Counted from the first letter of the stretch, positions 8,331-17,224 are shown. The stretch is 64,000 bases of DNA from Saccharopolyspora rhizosphaerae (GCF_003931915.1 NZ_RSAA01000006.1:167255-231254), one strand, 5' to 3'. Notes: generated by a model from the sequence alone, not told the origin. Numbers and translations: made by a program.

Positions 8331-10433
8331 ATGGACGGCAACACGGCCCCGCATCCGGCGATCCACCGCATGCTGCACCCGAGGTCGATCGCCGTCCTCG
8401 GTGCCTCGAACAACCCGGTCAAGCTCTCCGGCCGCGCGATCGCGCTGATGAAGCGCTTCGGCTACGTCGGCAGGCTGCTGCCGATCAACCCCGTGCGCGC
8501 GCAGGTCCAGGGCCTGCCCGCCTACCCGTCGCTGGCCCACGTCGAGGGCGACATCGACCTCGCGATGGTCATGCTGCCCGCCGACCAGGTCGTCGACGCG
8601 GTCCGCGACTGCGCCGAACGGGGGATCCCGGCCGCGATCGTGGGCGCGGCCGGCTTCGCCGAGCTCGACGAGGAAGGCGCGCGGCTGCAGCAGCAGCTCC
8701 GCGACGTCGTCGCCGACACCGGGATCCGACTGCTCGGACCGAACTGCCTGGGCATGTTCAGCCTCAAGGACCGGGCCATGCCCACCTTCACCTCGGCGAT
8801 GGACGGTGACTTCCAGCCGCGCGAGGGCGCGCTGGCGTTCGTCAGCCAGAGCGGCGCGTTCGGCACCTTCATCTTCTCGGCCGCGCAGCACGCCGGGATC
8901 GGCATCTCGCACTTCCTCAACACCGGCAACGAGGCGGACCTGTCGGTCGGTGAGCTGCTGGGCGGATTGGTCGAGCTCGACGAGGTCCGGGTGCTCATGG
9001 CCTACTTGGAAGGCGTGCACGACGGCGGTGAGCTGCTGACCGTCGCCCGCAAGGCCCACGAGCTGGACAAGCCGGTCCTGGCGGTCAAGGTCGGCCGTTC
9101 GGCGGCGGGTGCCCGCGCCGCGGCCTCGCACACCGCGTCGCTGGCCGGCGAAGACGCGGTCTTCGACGGGGTCGTCGGGCAGTTCGGCGTCGTCCGGGTC
9201 GACGGGATGGAGGAGCTGCTCGACGCCGCGGTGATCTTCGCCGACGGACGGCGGGCCCGGGGCAGGAAGCTGACCACGCTGTCGCTGTCCGGCGGCGCGG
9301 GCGTCCTGATGGCCGACGCCGCCGCCCGCCACGGTCTCGACGTCGCCCCGTGGGAACCCGAGTGGCAGAGCCGGATGGCCGAGGTCCTCCCCGCGTTCGG
9401 CTCCCCGCGCAACCCGGTGGACCTCACCGCCAACCTGATCAGCGACCCGGCGATGCTGCGACGCGCGCTGGAGATCGCGGTCGAGCACCCGGGGTCGGAC
9501 ATGATCGCGGTCCTGCTCGGCAACGCCGACCACGCGGCGGAGGAGCTCATCGGCGCTGTCGAGCACGCCTACCGCTCCACCGACCGTCCGCTCGTGGTGG
9601 TGTGGACCGGCGGCAGCGGCCGTCCCCGGGAGCGGCTGCGGGAGCTGGGGATCCCGTGCTTCACCGATCCCGGGCGCGCGGCCGCCGCGCTGGGCGCGCT
9701 GGCCGGCTACAGCCTGCGCCCGTCCCCGCCGGCCCCGCAGCGGCCGGGCGACATCGATCTGCGGGCGGTGCGCGCGATCCTGTGCGAAGCCCGCGACCAC
9801 GGGCGCACGCAGCTCGACGAGCACGAGTCGAGCAGGCTCATCGCCGCCTACGGAGTTCCCTGCGCGGGCGCTTTCCCGGCCAAGGACCCGCAGGGAGCGG
9901 TCGCCGCCGCGCACGAGCTGGGCACACCGGTGGCGGTGAAGCTCCTCTCCCGGACCGTCGGGCACAAGTCCGACATCGGCGGGGTGCGGCTGAACCTCTC
10001 CACCGACGCCGAGGTGCAGGAGGCCGCCGAAGAACTGCTGCGCCTGGACCCGGCGGCGAAGCTGCTGGTGCAGCGCATGTCCTCCGGCACCGAGCTGATC
10101 GTGGGCATCAAACGGGACCCCGCGTTCGGTCCGGTCGTGGTGGTCGGGCTCGGCGGCGTGCTGGTCGAGGTCCTCGCCGACAGCCAGGTCGGCACCGCTC
10201 CCCTGGACACCGCCTCGGCGAAGCGGCTCCTGCTCTCCCTGCGCGCGAGTCGGATCTTCGCGGGCGTCCGAGGACAGCCGGCCCGAGACCTCGACGCGGC
10301 GGCGGACGCGATCGCCCGCTTGTCGTGGCTTGCGCACGACCTCGCCGACGACGTCGCAGAGCTCGACGTCAACCCCCTGCTCGTCGACGAGAACGGCGCG
10401 GTAGCAGTCGACTGCCTAGCGCTGCTGACGTAG
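8331..10433 (+). CDS. NDP-forming acyl-CoA synthetase (acetate-CoA ligase family, alpha/beta fusion)
   Basis: This 700-residue protein fuses the alpha and beta parts of ADP-forming acyl-CoA synthetase. A CoA-binding Rossmann domain at about 10-110 (SIAVLGASNNP) is followed by two succinyl-CoA-ligase-like flavodoxin domains (about 150-440) and an ATP-grasp domain from about 490 (PVAVKLLSRTVGHKSDIGGV). Relatives interconvert acyl-CoA and acid with ADP/ATP through a phosphohistidine. Substrates range from acetate to aryl acids, and this one is not assignable. ATG 8331 follows GGAG; an earlier in-frame ATG has no ribosome site. The upstream gap contains an 11-bp palindrome TCCACTGTGGA at 8192-8202. 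A very long hairpin follows the gene. Confidence 0.88.
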   Translation: MDGNTAPHPAIHRMLHPRSIAVLGASNNPVKLSGRAIALMKRFGYVGRLLPINPVRAQVQGLPAYPSLAHVEGDIDLAMVMLPADQVVDAVRDCAERGIPAAIVGAAGFAELDEEGARLQQQLRDVVADTGIRLLGPNCLGMFSLKDRAMPTFTSAMDGDFQPREGALAFVSQSGAFGTFIFSAAQHAGIGISHFLNTGNEADLSVGELLGGLVELDEVRVLMAYLEGVHDGGELLTVARKAHELDKPVLAVKVGRSAAGARAAASHTASLAGEDAVFDGVVGQFGVVRVDGMEELLDAAVIFADGRRARGRKLTTLSLSGGAGVLMADAAARHGLDVAPWEPEWQSRMAEVLPAFGSPRNPVDLTANLISDPAMLRRALEIAVEHPGSDMIAVLLGNADHAAEELIGAVEHAYRSTDRPLVVVWTGGSGRPRERLRELGIPCFTDPGRAAAALGALAGYSLRPSPPAPQRPGDIDLRAVRAILCEARDHGRTQLDEHESSRLIAAYGVPCAGAFPAKDPQGAVAAAHELGTPVAVKLLSRTVGHKSDIGGVRLNLSTDAEVQEAAEELLRLDPAAKLLVQRMSSGTELIVGIKRDPAFGPVVVVGLGGVLVEVLADSQVGTAPLDTASAKRLLLSLRASRIFAGVRGQPARDLDAAADAIARLSWLAHDLADDVAELDVNPLLVDENGAVAVDCLALLT

Positions 10434-10527
10434 GAGCGGGCGCGCGATCAGCCCCGCTCAGCCGCACCGGGCAGCGAAACCTGACCGGCTCCGGGACTCC
10501 GCGCGCCCCTCCTGGTGCACACCCGAG

Positions 10528-10591
10528 TCACCCGAACGGGCGGTGGGCTGGCATTTCGCACTAAATGTCAGCCCACCGCCCGTTCGGGTGA
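10528..10591. terminator. 29-bp-arm hairpin between convergent genes
   Basis: The arms at 10528-10556 and 10563-10591 match at 28 of 29 positions around a 6-nt loop (cgcact). This is the longest stem in the window and sits between the convergent acyl-CoA synthetase and CoA-transferase genes. Neither side has a true U-run, though the stem top is AT-rich (CATTT/AAATG). It probably acts as a bidirectional terminator. Confidence 0.75.
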
Positions 10592-10655
10592 GGAGCGGCG
10601 GTGCGGGCTGGCGCTCCCACCTGGGAGAACGGCTCTGGCGTGTTCCTGGGGCGCC

Positions 10656-11798
10656 TCAGTCGCGTGGGGGTTCGTCGAGTTCTTCGAGGATCTTGTTGGT
10701 GTGGCTGCCGACTTCCGGGATCGGGTCCATGCGGGGTTCGCGGCCGGCGACCGTGATCGGAGGCAGCAGGGCGCGCAGCGGGCCGGCCGGCGAATCGACC
10801 TCGCGCCAGCGGTCCCTCGCCGCGAGCTGCGGGTGGTCGGCGAACTCGGCCACCGTGCGCATGCGCGCGTTGGCGATGCCGACCTCCTCCAAGCGCTGTT
10901 CGATGTCCTCGGCGCTCATGACGGCGAAGACCGACTCGATGACCTCCTGCAGTGCGGCGAGGTTCTCGACGCGCGTGGGGTTGTCGCCGAAGCGCGGGTC
11001 GGTGGCCAGCTCGGGACGTTGCAGGACCTGTTCGCAGAACGTGACCCACTCGCGCTCGTTCTGCACCCCCAGGAAGACCTGCGTCCCGTCGCCGGCGGCG
11101 AACGGCCCGTACGGGGCGATGGCGGCGTGGCGGGCGCCCGAGCGGCGCGGTGGCCGCCCACCGTAGTGGGCGTAGTAGTACGGGAAACCCATCCACTCGC
11201 CGAGCGCGTCGAACAGCGACACCTCGAAAGCGCTGCCCTCGCCGGTGCGTTCGCGTTCGTAGAGCGCGCTGAGCACGCCGCTGAAGGCGTACATGCCGCC
11301 GGCGATGTCGGCCGTGGAGATCCCGGTCTTGGCCGGTTCCTCACCCCCGGTGATCGACACCAGCCCGGTCTCGCACTGCACGAGCAGGTCGTAGGCCTTC
11401 TTGTTGCGGTAGGGGCCGGAACTGCCGTAGCCGGACAGGTCGCAGACGATCAGACGCGGGTCCCGCTCCCGCAGCCGCTCGGCACCGAGGCCCAGCCGGG
11501 CGGCAGCGCCCGGGGCGAGGTTCTGCACGAACACGTCGGCCTTGGCCAGCAGCTTGTCCATCACGCGCCGGTCGGCCTCGGCCTTGAGGTCCAGCGCGAT
11601 GCTCTCCTTGCTGCGGTTGATCCACACGAAGTGGCTCGACAACCCGTTCACAGCGGTGTCGTAACCGCGCGCGAAGTCACCCGCGGGGCGCTCGACCTTG
11701 ATCACCCGCGCACCGAGGTCGGCGAGCTGCCGCGTCGCGAACGGGGCTGCGACGGCCTGCTCCAACGACACGACGGTCACGCCTTCCAACGGCAGCAT
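10656..11798 (-). CDS. CaiB/BaiF family type III CoA-transferase
   Basis: This 380-residue protein has the family III CoA-transferase features. The N-terminal Rossmann half contains DLGARVIKVERP (about 25-36) and NRSKESIALDL, and the Asp-containing STADIAGGMYAFSG segment carries the likely nucleophilic aspartate. Enzymes of this family move CoA between an acyl-CoA and a free acid such as oxalate, carnitine or bile acids. ATG 11798 has an AGGTGGG ribosome site and is preferred over an upstream in-frame ATG. It is divergent from a GntR regulator with a perfect palindrome in between, and is therefore probably part of that regulator's catabolic unit. Confidence 0.88.
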   Translation of the reverse strand: MLPLEGVTVVSLEQAVAAPFATRQLADLGARVIKVERPAGDFARGYDTAVNGLSSHFVWINRSKESIALDLKAEADRRVMDKLLAKADVFVQNLAPGAAARLGLGAERLRERDPRLIVCDLSGYGSSGPYRNKKAYDLLVQCETGLVSITGGEEPAKTGISTADIAGGMYAFSGVLSALYERERTGEGSAFEVSLFDALGEWMGFPYYYAHYGGRPPRRSGARHAAIAPYGPFAAGDGTQVFLGVQNEREWVTFCEQVLQRPELATDPRFGDNPTRVENLAALQEVIESVFAVMSAEDIEQRLEEVGIANARMRTVAEFADHPQLAARDRWREVDSPAGPLRALLPPITVAGREPRMDPIPEVGSHTNKILEELDEPPRD

Positions 11799-11895
11799 GC
11801 GCCCACCTTCATCTCGCCCGGCCACAGCCGTAGGCTCACCGCTCGGCCAACCCCTGTCAACGCGAAGTCGCTGCTTTTCACCGTGCGAATCATCT

Positions 11896-11909
11896 ATTGA
11901 CCGGTCAAT
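11896..11909. promoter_or_regulatory. 14-bp perfect palindrome, candidate GntR operator
   Basis: ATTGACCGGTCAAT is a perfect palindrome 22 bp upstream of the GntR ATG and about 100 bp upstream of the divergent CoA-transferase gene. GntR dimers bind short palindromes of this length, so it likely controls both directions. Position and symmetry are the only evidence. Confidence 0.6.
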
Positions 11910-11931
11910 TGCGCAAGGCTAGATTTCGTGC

Positions 11932-12654
11932 ATGGCAACACCGGCGTACCTGCGCATCCGCACCGAACTGGAGCAGCGGATCCGCTCGGGTGCGCTGCCG
12001 CCCGGCAGCAAGCTGCCGACCGAGGCGGAGCTGCGCGAGCAGCACTCGGTCAGCCGTGCCACCGCGCAGCGGGTGCTGACCGAACTGGCCCACGCCGGGC
12101 TGGTGGAGCGACACCGGCGCCGCGGCACGTTCGTCGCCGGAGGCGCGCGGCAGGAGAACCTGCTGCGACTGGTCAACCCCGCGCTGCGCGGTCCGGAGAT
12201 CCCCGGTCGGCACGCGGTGGACTCCGCAGCGGTCATCCCGGCGCGCGACGCCGACGTCGAGATGCCCGGGGTGGACGACGACGCGCCCGTCACGCAGTTG
12301 CGCCGGCTCAAGTTCGACATCGACGACAACCCCATCGCCGTCGAACTCTCCGCGGTCCCGTTCTTGCTGGCACCACGACTGCTCGACGAGGACCTGGCCC
12401 ACCTGACCGTCCACGACTACTTCGCCCGCAATGACGTCCCCGCTGCCACCTCCCGCGTTTACATCGACCCGGTGTCGCTCGACGACGACACCGCTGCCCG
12501 GCTCCGGCTCACCACCGGACAGGCAGTGCTTCGGCTGCGCCGCCTGACCTGGTTGACCGACGGCAAGCTCGCCGAAGCGATGTGGCACATCATCCGGCCC
12601 GACCTCGTCGAGCTCTTCATCGAGCAGAGCGTTCTGTCCGCTCCGGACAGCTGA
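11932..12654 (+). CDS. GntR family regulator, HutC-type (UTRA domain)
   Basis: This 240-residue protein has an N-terminal winged helix at about 5-72 (SGALPPGSKLPTEAELREQ, SRATAQRVLTELAHAGLVER, the GTFVAGG hinge) and a C-terminal UTRA effector domain from about 90. This is the HutC subfamily of GntR. UTRA domains bind small catabolites such as amino acids or sugars. It is the first gene before two FAD oxidoreductases and a symporter, and divergent from a CoA-transferase. It is therefore likely a repressor that responds to the substrate those proteins import and oxidise. An 83-bp gap with a weak hairpin (GGTTCC-GTGGT-GGAACC, 12678-12694) separates it from the next gene. Confidence 0.9.
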   Translation: MATPAYLRIRTELEQRIRSGALPPGSKLPTEAELREQHSVSRATAQRVLTELAHAGLVERHRRRGTFVAGGARQENLLRLVNPALRGPEIPGRHAVDSAAVIPARDADVEMPGVDDDAPVTQLRRLKFDIDDNPIAVELSAVPFLLAPRLLDEDLAHLTVHDYFARNDVPAATSRVYIDPVSLDDDTAARLRLTTGQAVLRLRRLTWLTDGKLAEAMWHIIRPDLVELFIEQSVLSAPDS

Positions 12655-12737
12655 CCAGTTCCTCCCCTGCAGCGAACGGTTCCGTGGTGGAACCGAGAGT
12701 TCGTCCTGCCCGGAAAACCCTCTTGGAGGAGTTCGCA

Positions 12738-13865
12738 TTGACTCGCGTCGCGGTGATCGGCACCGGTGTCATCGGTGCCATGACGACCTGGCGGCTCGCG
12801 CTCCGCGGAGCCGACGTGCTGGCCTTCGACACCCACGGCCCCGGCCACGACCGGGGCTCCTCGGCCGGTGAATCCCGAATCTTCCGCACCGCCTACAAGG
12901 AAGGAGCCGGCTACGTCCCGCTCCTGCAGCGCGCCGGGGCGCTGTGGCGCGAGCTGGAAGACCGCTCCGGCTCGACCCTGCTGACGATGTGCGGCGGGCT
13001 GACCATCGGCGCACCGGACCACCCCGACATCCTCGCCGTGCGGCGCTGCGCCGAGGAGGCCGGGCTCGACCACGAAGTCCTGAGCACCGACCAGGCGCGG
13101 AAGCGGTTCCCGCAGCACGAGATCGACGATGGCGAAGTCATGGTGCTCGACCCGGGCGCCGGTGTGCTGCGACCCGAGCCGTGCGTGCAGGCCGCGCTGC
13201 GCTGCGCCGAGAACTCCGGAGCGCGGTTGCTGCCCCACCACCCGGTCACCGACGTCACCGAAACCGACACAGGATGGCGGATCACCAGCAACGGCACCGA
13301 GTTCGACGCCGACCACGTGGTCTTCGCACCCGGCCCGTGGGCACGGCAGCTGGCACCGCTGCGTGATCTGCCGGTGGCAGCCCGCCTGATCACCGCCTAC
13401 TGGTTCGCCGCTCGCGACGTCGCCGCGCACTCGCCGCAAGCCTTGCCCATCGCCATTCGCAGGCACCCCGAAGCCGGGTTCTCCTGCTTCCCCGCCCTCG
13501 ACGGGGTGGCGATCAAGATCGTGCCGCACCACCTCGGGTGGCCCGACCTCGACGGACCCGACGACCTCCCACGCAGCTCACCTCCCGACCACGCCCGCGC
13601 CGCTTCGGCCGCCGCAGCCCGACTGCTCCCCGGGGTGGTGCCGCACCCCATTCGCATCGGCACCTTCGCCGAAGGGTTCACCCCCGACGACCACGCCCTG
13701 CTCGGGCCGCTCCCCGGACACCACCGGGCCACGGTCATGACCGGGTTCTCCGGCCACGGCTTCAAGCTCGCCCCCGCCTTCGGCGAGATCGGCGCGGACC
13801 TCGCGCTCGACGGCGGAACGTCCCACGACATCGCACCGCTCGACCCGAACCGCTTACTGCCGTGA
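12738..13865 (+). CDS. FAD-dependent amine oxidoreductase, monomeric sarcosine oxidase/SolA-like
   Basis: This 375-residue flavoprotein has the N-terminal dinucleotide fold VIGTGVIGAMTTW, then GSSAGESRIFRTAY, which aligns with the FAD and substrate arginines of monomeric sarcosine oxidase. AIKIVPH holds the lysine equivalent to the oxygen-activating Lys265, and the FSGHGFKLAP motif is near the C-terminus. The position of the cysteine that binds FAD covalently in sarcosine oxidase reads Phe here (TFAEGFTPDDH), so the flavin may be non-covalent. The TTG start at 12738 is chosen for its GGAGGA ribosome site; longer readings run through the intergenic hairpin. It is probably cytoplasmic, oxidising an N-methyl or secondary amine imported by the next gene. 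Confidence 0.85.
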   Translation: MTRVAVIGTGVIGAMTTWRLALRGADVLAFDTHGPGHDRGSSAGESRIFRTAYKEGAGYVPLLQRAGALWRELEDRSGSTLLTMCGGLTIGAPDHPDILAVRRCAEEAGLDHEVLSTDQARKRFPQHEIDDGEVMVLDPGAGVLRPEPCVQAALRCAENSGARLLPHHPVTDVTETDTGWRITSNGTEFDADHVVFAPGPWARQLAPLRDLPVAARLITAYWFAARDVAAHSPQALPIAIRRHPEAGFSCFPALDGVAIKIVPHHLGWPDLDGPDDLPRSSPPDHARAASAAAARLLPGVVPHPIRIGTFAEGFTPDDHALLGPLPGHHRATVMTGFSGHGFKLAPAFGEIGADLALDGGTSHDIAPLDPNRLLP

Positions 13866-13883
13866 GCCCACTGGAGGCCAACC

Positions 13884-15317
13884 ATGCTCACCGGTTCCAC
13901 CGGCCAGATCGCCGGAATCATCATCGCAAGCTTGCTGGTCATCGGCTTCGGCATCGGCATGTCAGTCTACTTCGGACGCAGGGCGAAGAGCTCCGCGGAC
14001 TGGCTGTCCGCGGGTGAGTCGCTGCCACTGGTCGTCGTCATCGTCACCCAGTTCGCCACCGCCACGGGCGGCGGTGTGCTCATCGCGCACGTCGGCATCG
14101 GCTACCGCTCCGGCTGGTCGGTGTTCCTCTACGAGGGGTGCGTGCTGGCCGGTTTCCTCGTCCTGATGTTGATCGCGAAGTGGCTGCGCGAGCAGCGTTT
14201 CACCACCGTCCCCGACATCATCACCACGCTGTTCGGCCGCAACCGGCTGGCCATCGCCATCGCCGCGCTGGCCGCGCTGGTCGTGCCCTTCGGCTGGCTG
14301 GCGACCCAGTTCGTCGCGTTCGCCCAGCTCTTCGGGCAGCTCACGGGCGTGTCACCGACCGTGCTGATCCTGGTGATCATGGTTGCCTCGTTGCTGTTCG
14401 TGCTGCCCGGCGGCTTGACCTCGGTGGCCTGGACAGACTTCGTGTTCGGCCTGTTCATGATCGCCATGTCGCTCGGGGTGGCCGGCTACGCCGTCCACCT
14501 CGCGGGCGGCTGGGAGCGCATCACCACCACGGTTCCGCAGCAGCTGTGGGGCTGGGAGGGCCTGACAGCGGCCGGCTGGGACCAGATCTGGCTGTGGATC
14601 GCGGCGATCTTGCCGGGCACGCTCACCAACCAGCTCTACTACCAGCGTGTGTTCGCGACCAAGAAGGTTTCCGACGCTCGCCGCGGGCTGGGCCTGTCGG
14701 GGTTGATGATGCTCTTAGGTGGCGTCTACGCGGGGTGCATCGGCCTCGCGGTGCATTCGATGAACCCGGGCCTGACCAACGAGGAGGACGCCGCAGGGTG
14801 GCTGCTCACGCAGCTTCCGGGCTGGCTGGTGATCGTCTTCGGCGCGTTCCTGGTCTCCACGATCATCTCCACCACCGGCGCGGCGCTGCAGTCCGTGGTC
14901 GCCAACCTGACCCGCGACGTCTACCAGAACATCGCGGGCAAGCAGGCCGGTGACCGGCAGACCGTCACGTTGTCGCGCTTGATCACCGTCGGCGTCTCCG
15001 CCCTCGCCGCCGTGCTGGCGATCCTCTTCCCGAAGGCGTTGACCTGGCTGGTCGCCACCTACGCCTACTCCGCGGCAGCGCTGGCCGCGCCGATCTTCCT
15101 CGGCTACCTGCTGCACCGGCGCCGTCGGCTCACCCCGACCGCTGCGATCACGGGCATGGTCGCCGGCATCCTCGGCTGCGCCATCGCACAACTGCTCGAC
15201 ACCACTGTGCCCTACGCCGTCTACGGCATCGCGGTTTCAGTCGTGGCAGTGTTGGCCACCGCCGTGTTCACCCCCACCCGTCCCATCGTCGAGAGCGGAA
15301 CGGAAGTCGAAGCATGA
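13884..15317 (+). CDS. sodium:solute symporter (SSS family)
   Basis: This 477-residue membrane protein has about thirteen hydrophobic helices. The SSS pattern is visible early, with GRRAKSSADWLSAGESLP after helix 1, then TQFATATGGG. The later GAFLVSTIISTTGAALQS segment corresponds to the Na2-site helix, which carries Ser/Thr residues. Family members import proline, betaine, pantothenate or other organic solutes with sodium. It sits between two FAD oxidoreductases and overlaps the second by ATGA, so the solute is probably the amine or amino acid these enzymes oxidise. GGAGG precedes the ATG. The gap from the previous gene is 18 bp, so one operon is likely. Confidence 0.9.
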   Translation: MLTGSTGQIAGIIIASLLVIGFGIGMSVYFGRRAKSSADWLSAGESLPLVVVIVTQFATATGGGVLIAHVGIGYRSGWSVFLYEGCVLAGFLVLMLIAKWLREQRFTTVPDIITTLFGRNRLAIAIAALAALVVPFGWLATQFVAFAQLFGQLTGVSPTVLILVIMVASLLFVLPGGLTSVAWTDFVFGLFMIAMSLGVAGYAVHLAGGWERITTTVPQQLWGWEGLTAAGWDQIWLWIAAILPGTLTNQLYYQRVFATKKVSDARRGLGLSGLMMLLGGVYAGCIGLAVHSMNPGLTNEEDAAGWLLTQLPGWLVIVFGAFLVSTIISTTGAALQSVVANLTRDVYQNIAGKQAGDRQTVTLSRLITVGVSALAAVLAILFPKALTWLVATYAYSAAALAAPIFLGYLLHRRRRLTPTAAITGMVAGILGCAIAQLLDTTVPYAVYGIAVSVVAVLATAVFTPTRPIVESGTEVEA

Positions 15318-16483
15318 AGATCGCAGTGATCGGACTGGGCGTGCTGGGCGCGGCGACCGCGCGTTCCCTGGCGCTGGCGGGAGCGCACGTCACCGTCTTC
15401 GAGCGGACCGCTCCGCTGGCGGGGACCACGAGCACCTCGTTCGCCTGGGTGAACTCGCACGCCAAGAACCCGCTCCCCTACCACGAGCTCAACGTGGCGG
15501 GCATGGACGAGCACAGGGCTCTGGCGTCCACGCCGAGTCCGTGCGCGCCGTGGCTGACGCTCGGCGGGAACTTCGAGTGGGCCGAGGACGCGGCCGGCGC
15601 CGAACGGCTGGCCGCGGCGGTGCGCGAGCTGGAGGCCCGGGACTACCCGGTGCGGTGGATCAGCGCCTCCCGCGCGCGGGAGCTGGTGCCCGACCTGCTC
15701 CTCCCCCAGGGCCTCCGGGACATCGCGCACTACCCCACCGAAGGGCACCTGGTCCCGGCGTTGCTGGTGGCACGTCTGTGGGGCGAGGCGCGGGAGAACG
15801 GTGCTCGGCTGCGCTGCCCGGTCGAGGTGGTGTCGGTGTCGGAAACGGCCGCCGGAGTGCGGATCTCCTCCTCGGACGGGGAGGTCGTGACCGCCGACGC
15901 GGTCGTGTTCGCGACCGGCCGGTGGACCGAGGCGCTGACCGCGACCACCGGCCACAGGGTGGCGATGGCCGACCCGGAGGTGGCGGGATCGGCGACCGTG
16001 GGCCTGCTGGGCTGGACGGCCGCGTTGCCCACCCGGCTGAACTCGGTGCTGACCACGCCCTCGCTGAACGTGCGGCCCGACGGCGGCGGACGGTTCGTGC
16101 TGCAGGGTCTGGACCTCGACGCGGACGCCGACCCAGCCAACCCTCCCGCGGTGGACGGGGTCCACGCCCGCGAGCTGTGCCGGCGGCTGGAAGCCCTGCT
16201 GGCGGGGACCTCGGGCGCGGTGCTGGAGTCGATGCGGGTGGGCCAGCGGTCCATGCCCGGCGACGGCCTGACGGTGGCCGGGTTCCTCGGCGGGAGCGAG
16301 CGGATGTACGTGCTGGCCACGCACAGCGGCATCACCCTGGGACCGCTGCTGGGCAGGCTCGCCGCCGACGAGGTCGTCCACGGCCGGGACGCCTCGCCCT
16401 TGCGGGACTTCCGCCCGGACCGGTTGGTCGGACGGGACTCGTTGCCCCCTCTGAAGAAGGCGCGACTCGCCGGACAGCAGTGA
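15314..16483 (+). CDS. FAD-dependent oxidoreductase (D-amino-acid oxidase/DadA superfamily)
   Basis: This 389-residue protein begins with the FAD-binding fold AVIGLGVLGAATARSLALAG followed by the acidic FERTAPLAG. It ends with a second FAD contact near THSGITLGPLLG. Between them lies the DAO-type substrate domain. Members deaminate D-amino acids or demethylate N-methylated ones. Its start overlaps the symporter stop (ATGA), so translation is coupled, and the product probably acts on the imported solute or its first oxidation product. It ends the GntR-headed operon and a hairpin follows directly. Confidence 0.85.
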   Translation: MKIAVIGLGVLGAATARSLALAGAHVTVFERTAPLAGTTSTSFAWVNSHAKNPLPYHELNVAGMDEHRALASTPSPCAPWLTLGGNFEWAEDAAGAERLAAAVRELEARDYPVRWISASRARELVPDLLLPQGLRDIAHYPTEGHLVPALLVARLWGEARENGARLRCPVEVVSVSETAAGVRISSSDGEVVTADAVVFATGRWTEALTATTGHRVAMADPEVAGSATVGLLGWTAALPTRLNSVLTTPSLNVRPDGGGRFVLQGLDLDADADPANPPAVDGVHARELCRRLEALLAGTSGAVLESMRVGQRSMPGDGLTVAGFLGGSERMYVLATHSGITLGPLLGRLAADEVVHGRDASPLRDFRPDRLVGRDSLPPLKKARLAGQQ

Positions 16484-16496
16484 TCACGCCTCGCGT

Positions 16497-16526
16497 TCCG
16501 GGGCACCGGGAGACCGGCACCCCGGA
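16497..16526. terminator. hairpin between convergent genes
   Basis: TCCGGGG-CA-CCGG (16497-16509) faces CCGG-CA-CCCCGGA (16514-16526) with a GAGA loop and one two-base internal mismatch. It lies 13 bp past the oxidoreductase stop and ahead of the convergent dienelactone hydrolase stop. Confidence 0.6.
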
Positions 16527-16540
16527 CGTGCGCGACGGGT

Positions 16541-17224
16541 TCAGCCGAGGTGGCGGCGCAGGAAGTCCACGGTGCGCGGCCAAGCGATGCGAGCCGACTC
16601 CTCGTGGTACGAGGCGGGGTTCTGGTCGTTGAAGAAGGCGTGCCCCGCCGCGTACACGTGGATCTGCGGGTGGACGTCGGTCTGCTTCTTGATCTTGTCC
16701 GCGACCTCGCCGACCGCGTCCACGGTGACACCTCGGTCGTACTCCCCGAAGTGGCCGAGCATCGGAGCCGTCATCGCGGAGAAGTCCGTCTCCACCGGCG
16801 GGATCCCGTAGAAGGGCACGACCGCCCCGATCCGGTCACCCTGCTGGGCAGCCAGCACGAGCGCGAACTTGCCACCCATGCAGAAGCCGACCGTGCCGAC
16901 CGACGAGCCGGTCACCACGTCGTGCTCCAACAGGTAGTCGACGGCCCCGGCCAGGTCGCGGGCTGCTCGGTCGACCGGCAGCTCCCGCATCATCCGGGAC
17001 GCTTCCTCGGCGTCGTGCGTGGTGTGCCCGCCGTAGAGGTCGGGCGCCAAGGCCACGAACCCTTCGGCGGCGAAGCGGTTCGCGACGTCGGCGACGTGAT
17101 CGGTCAGGCCCCACCACTCCTGGATCACCACCACCCCCGGACCCGGCCGCTCCGGCGTCGCGAGGTAGCCGTGAGCGGTCCGTCCGTTGCTGGTGAAGCT
17201 GACGTTCTGGTGCGGGTTCGTCAC
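16541..17224 (-). CDS. dienelactone hydrolase family protein
   Basis: This 227-residue alpha/beta hydrolase has the dienelactone-hydrolase Cys-Asp-His triad. The nucleophile lies in GFCMGG, the aspartate in GEYDRG and the histidine in AGHAFFN. The EWWGL segment near the N-terminus is also typical of the family, which opens lactones such as 4-carboxymethylenebutenolide in aromatic degradation. No other ring-cleavage gene is nearby, so a general esterase or lactonase role is equally likely. GTG 17224 is preceded by GGAGCAGGAGC. A VOC gene and a DoxX gene lie upstream in the same direction with short gaps, making a small possible operon. Confidence 0.88.
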   Translation of the reverse strand: MTNPHQNVSFTSNGRTAHGYLATPERPGPGVVVIQEWWGLTDHVADVANRFAAEGFVALAPDLYGGHTTHDAEEASRMMRELPVDRAARDLAGAVDYLLEHDVVTGSSVGTVGFCMGGKFALVLAAQQGDRIGAVVPFYGIPPVETDFSAMTAPMLGHFGEYDRGVTVDAVGEVADKIKKQTDVHPQIHVYAAGHAFFNDQNPASYHEESARIAWPRTVDFLRRHLG

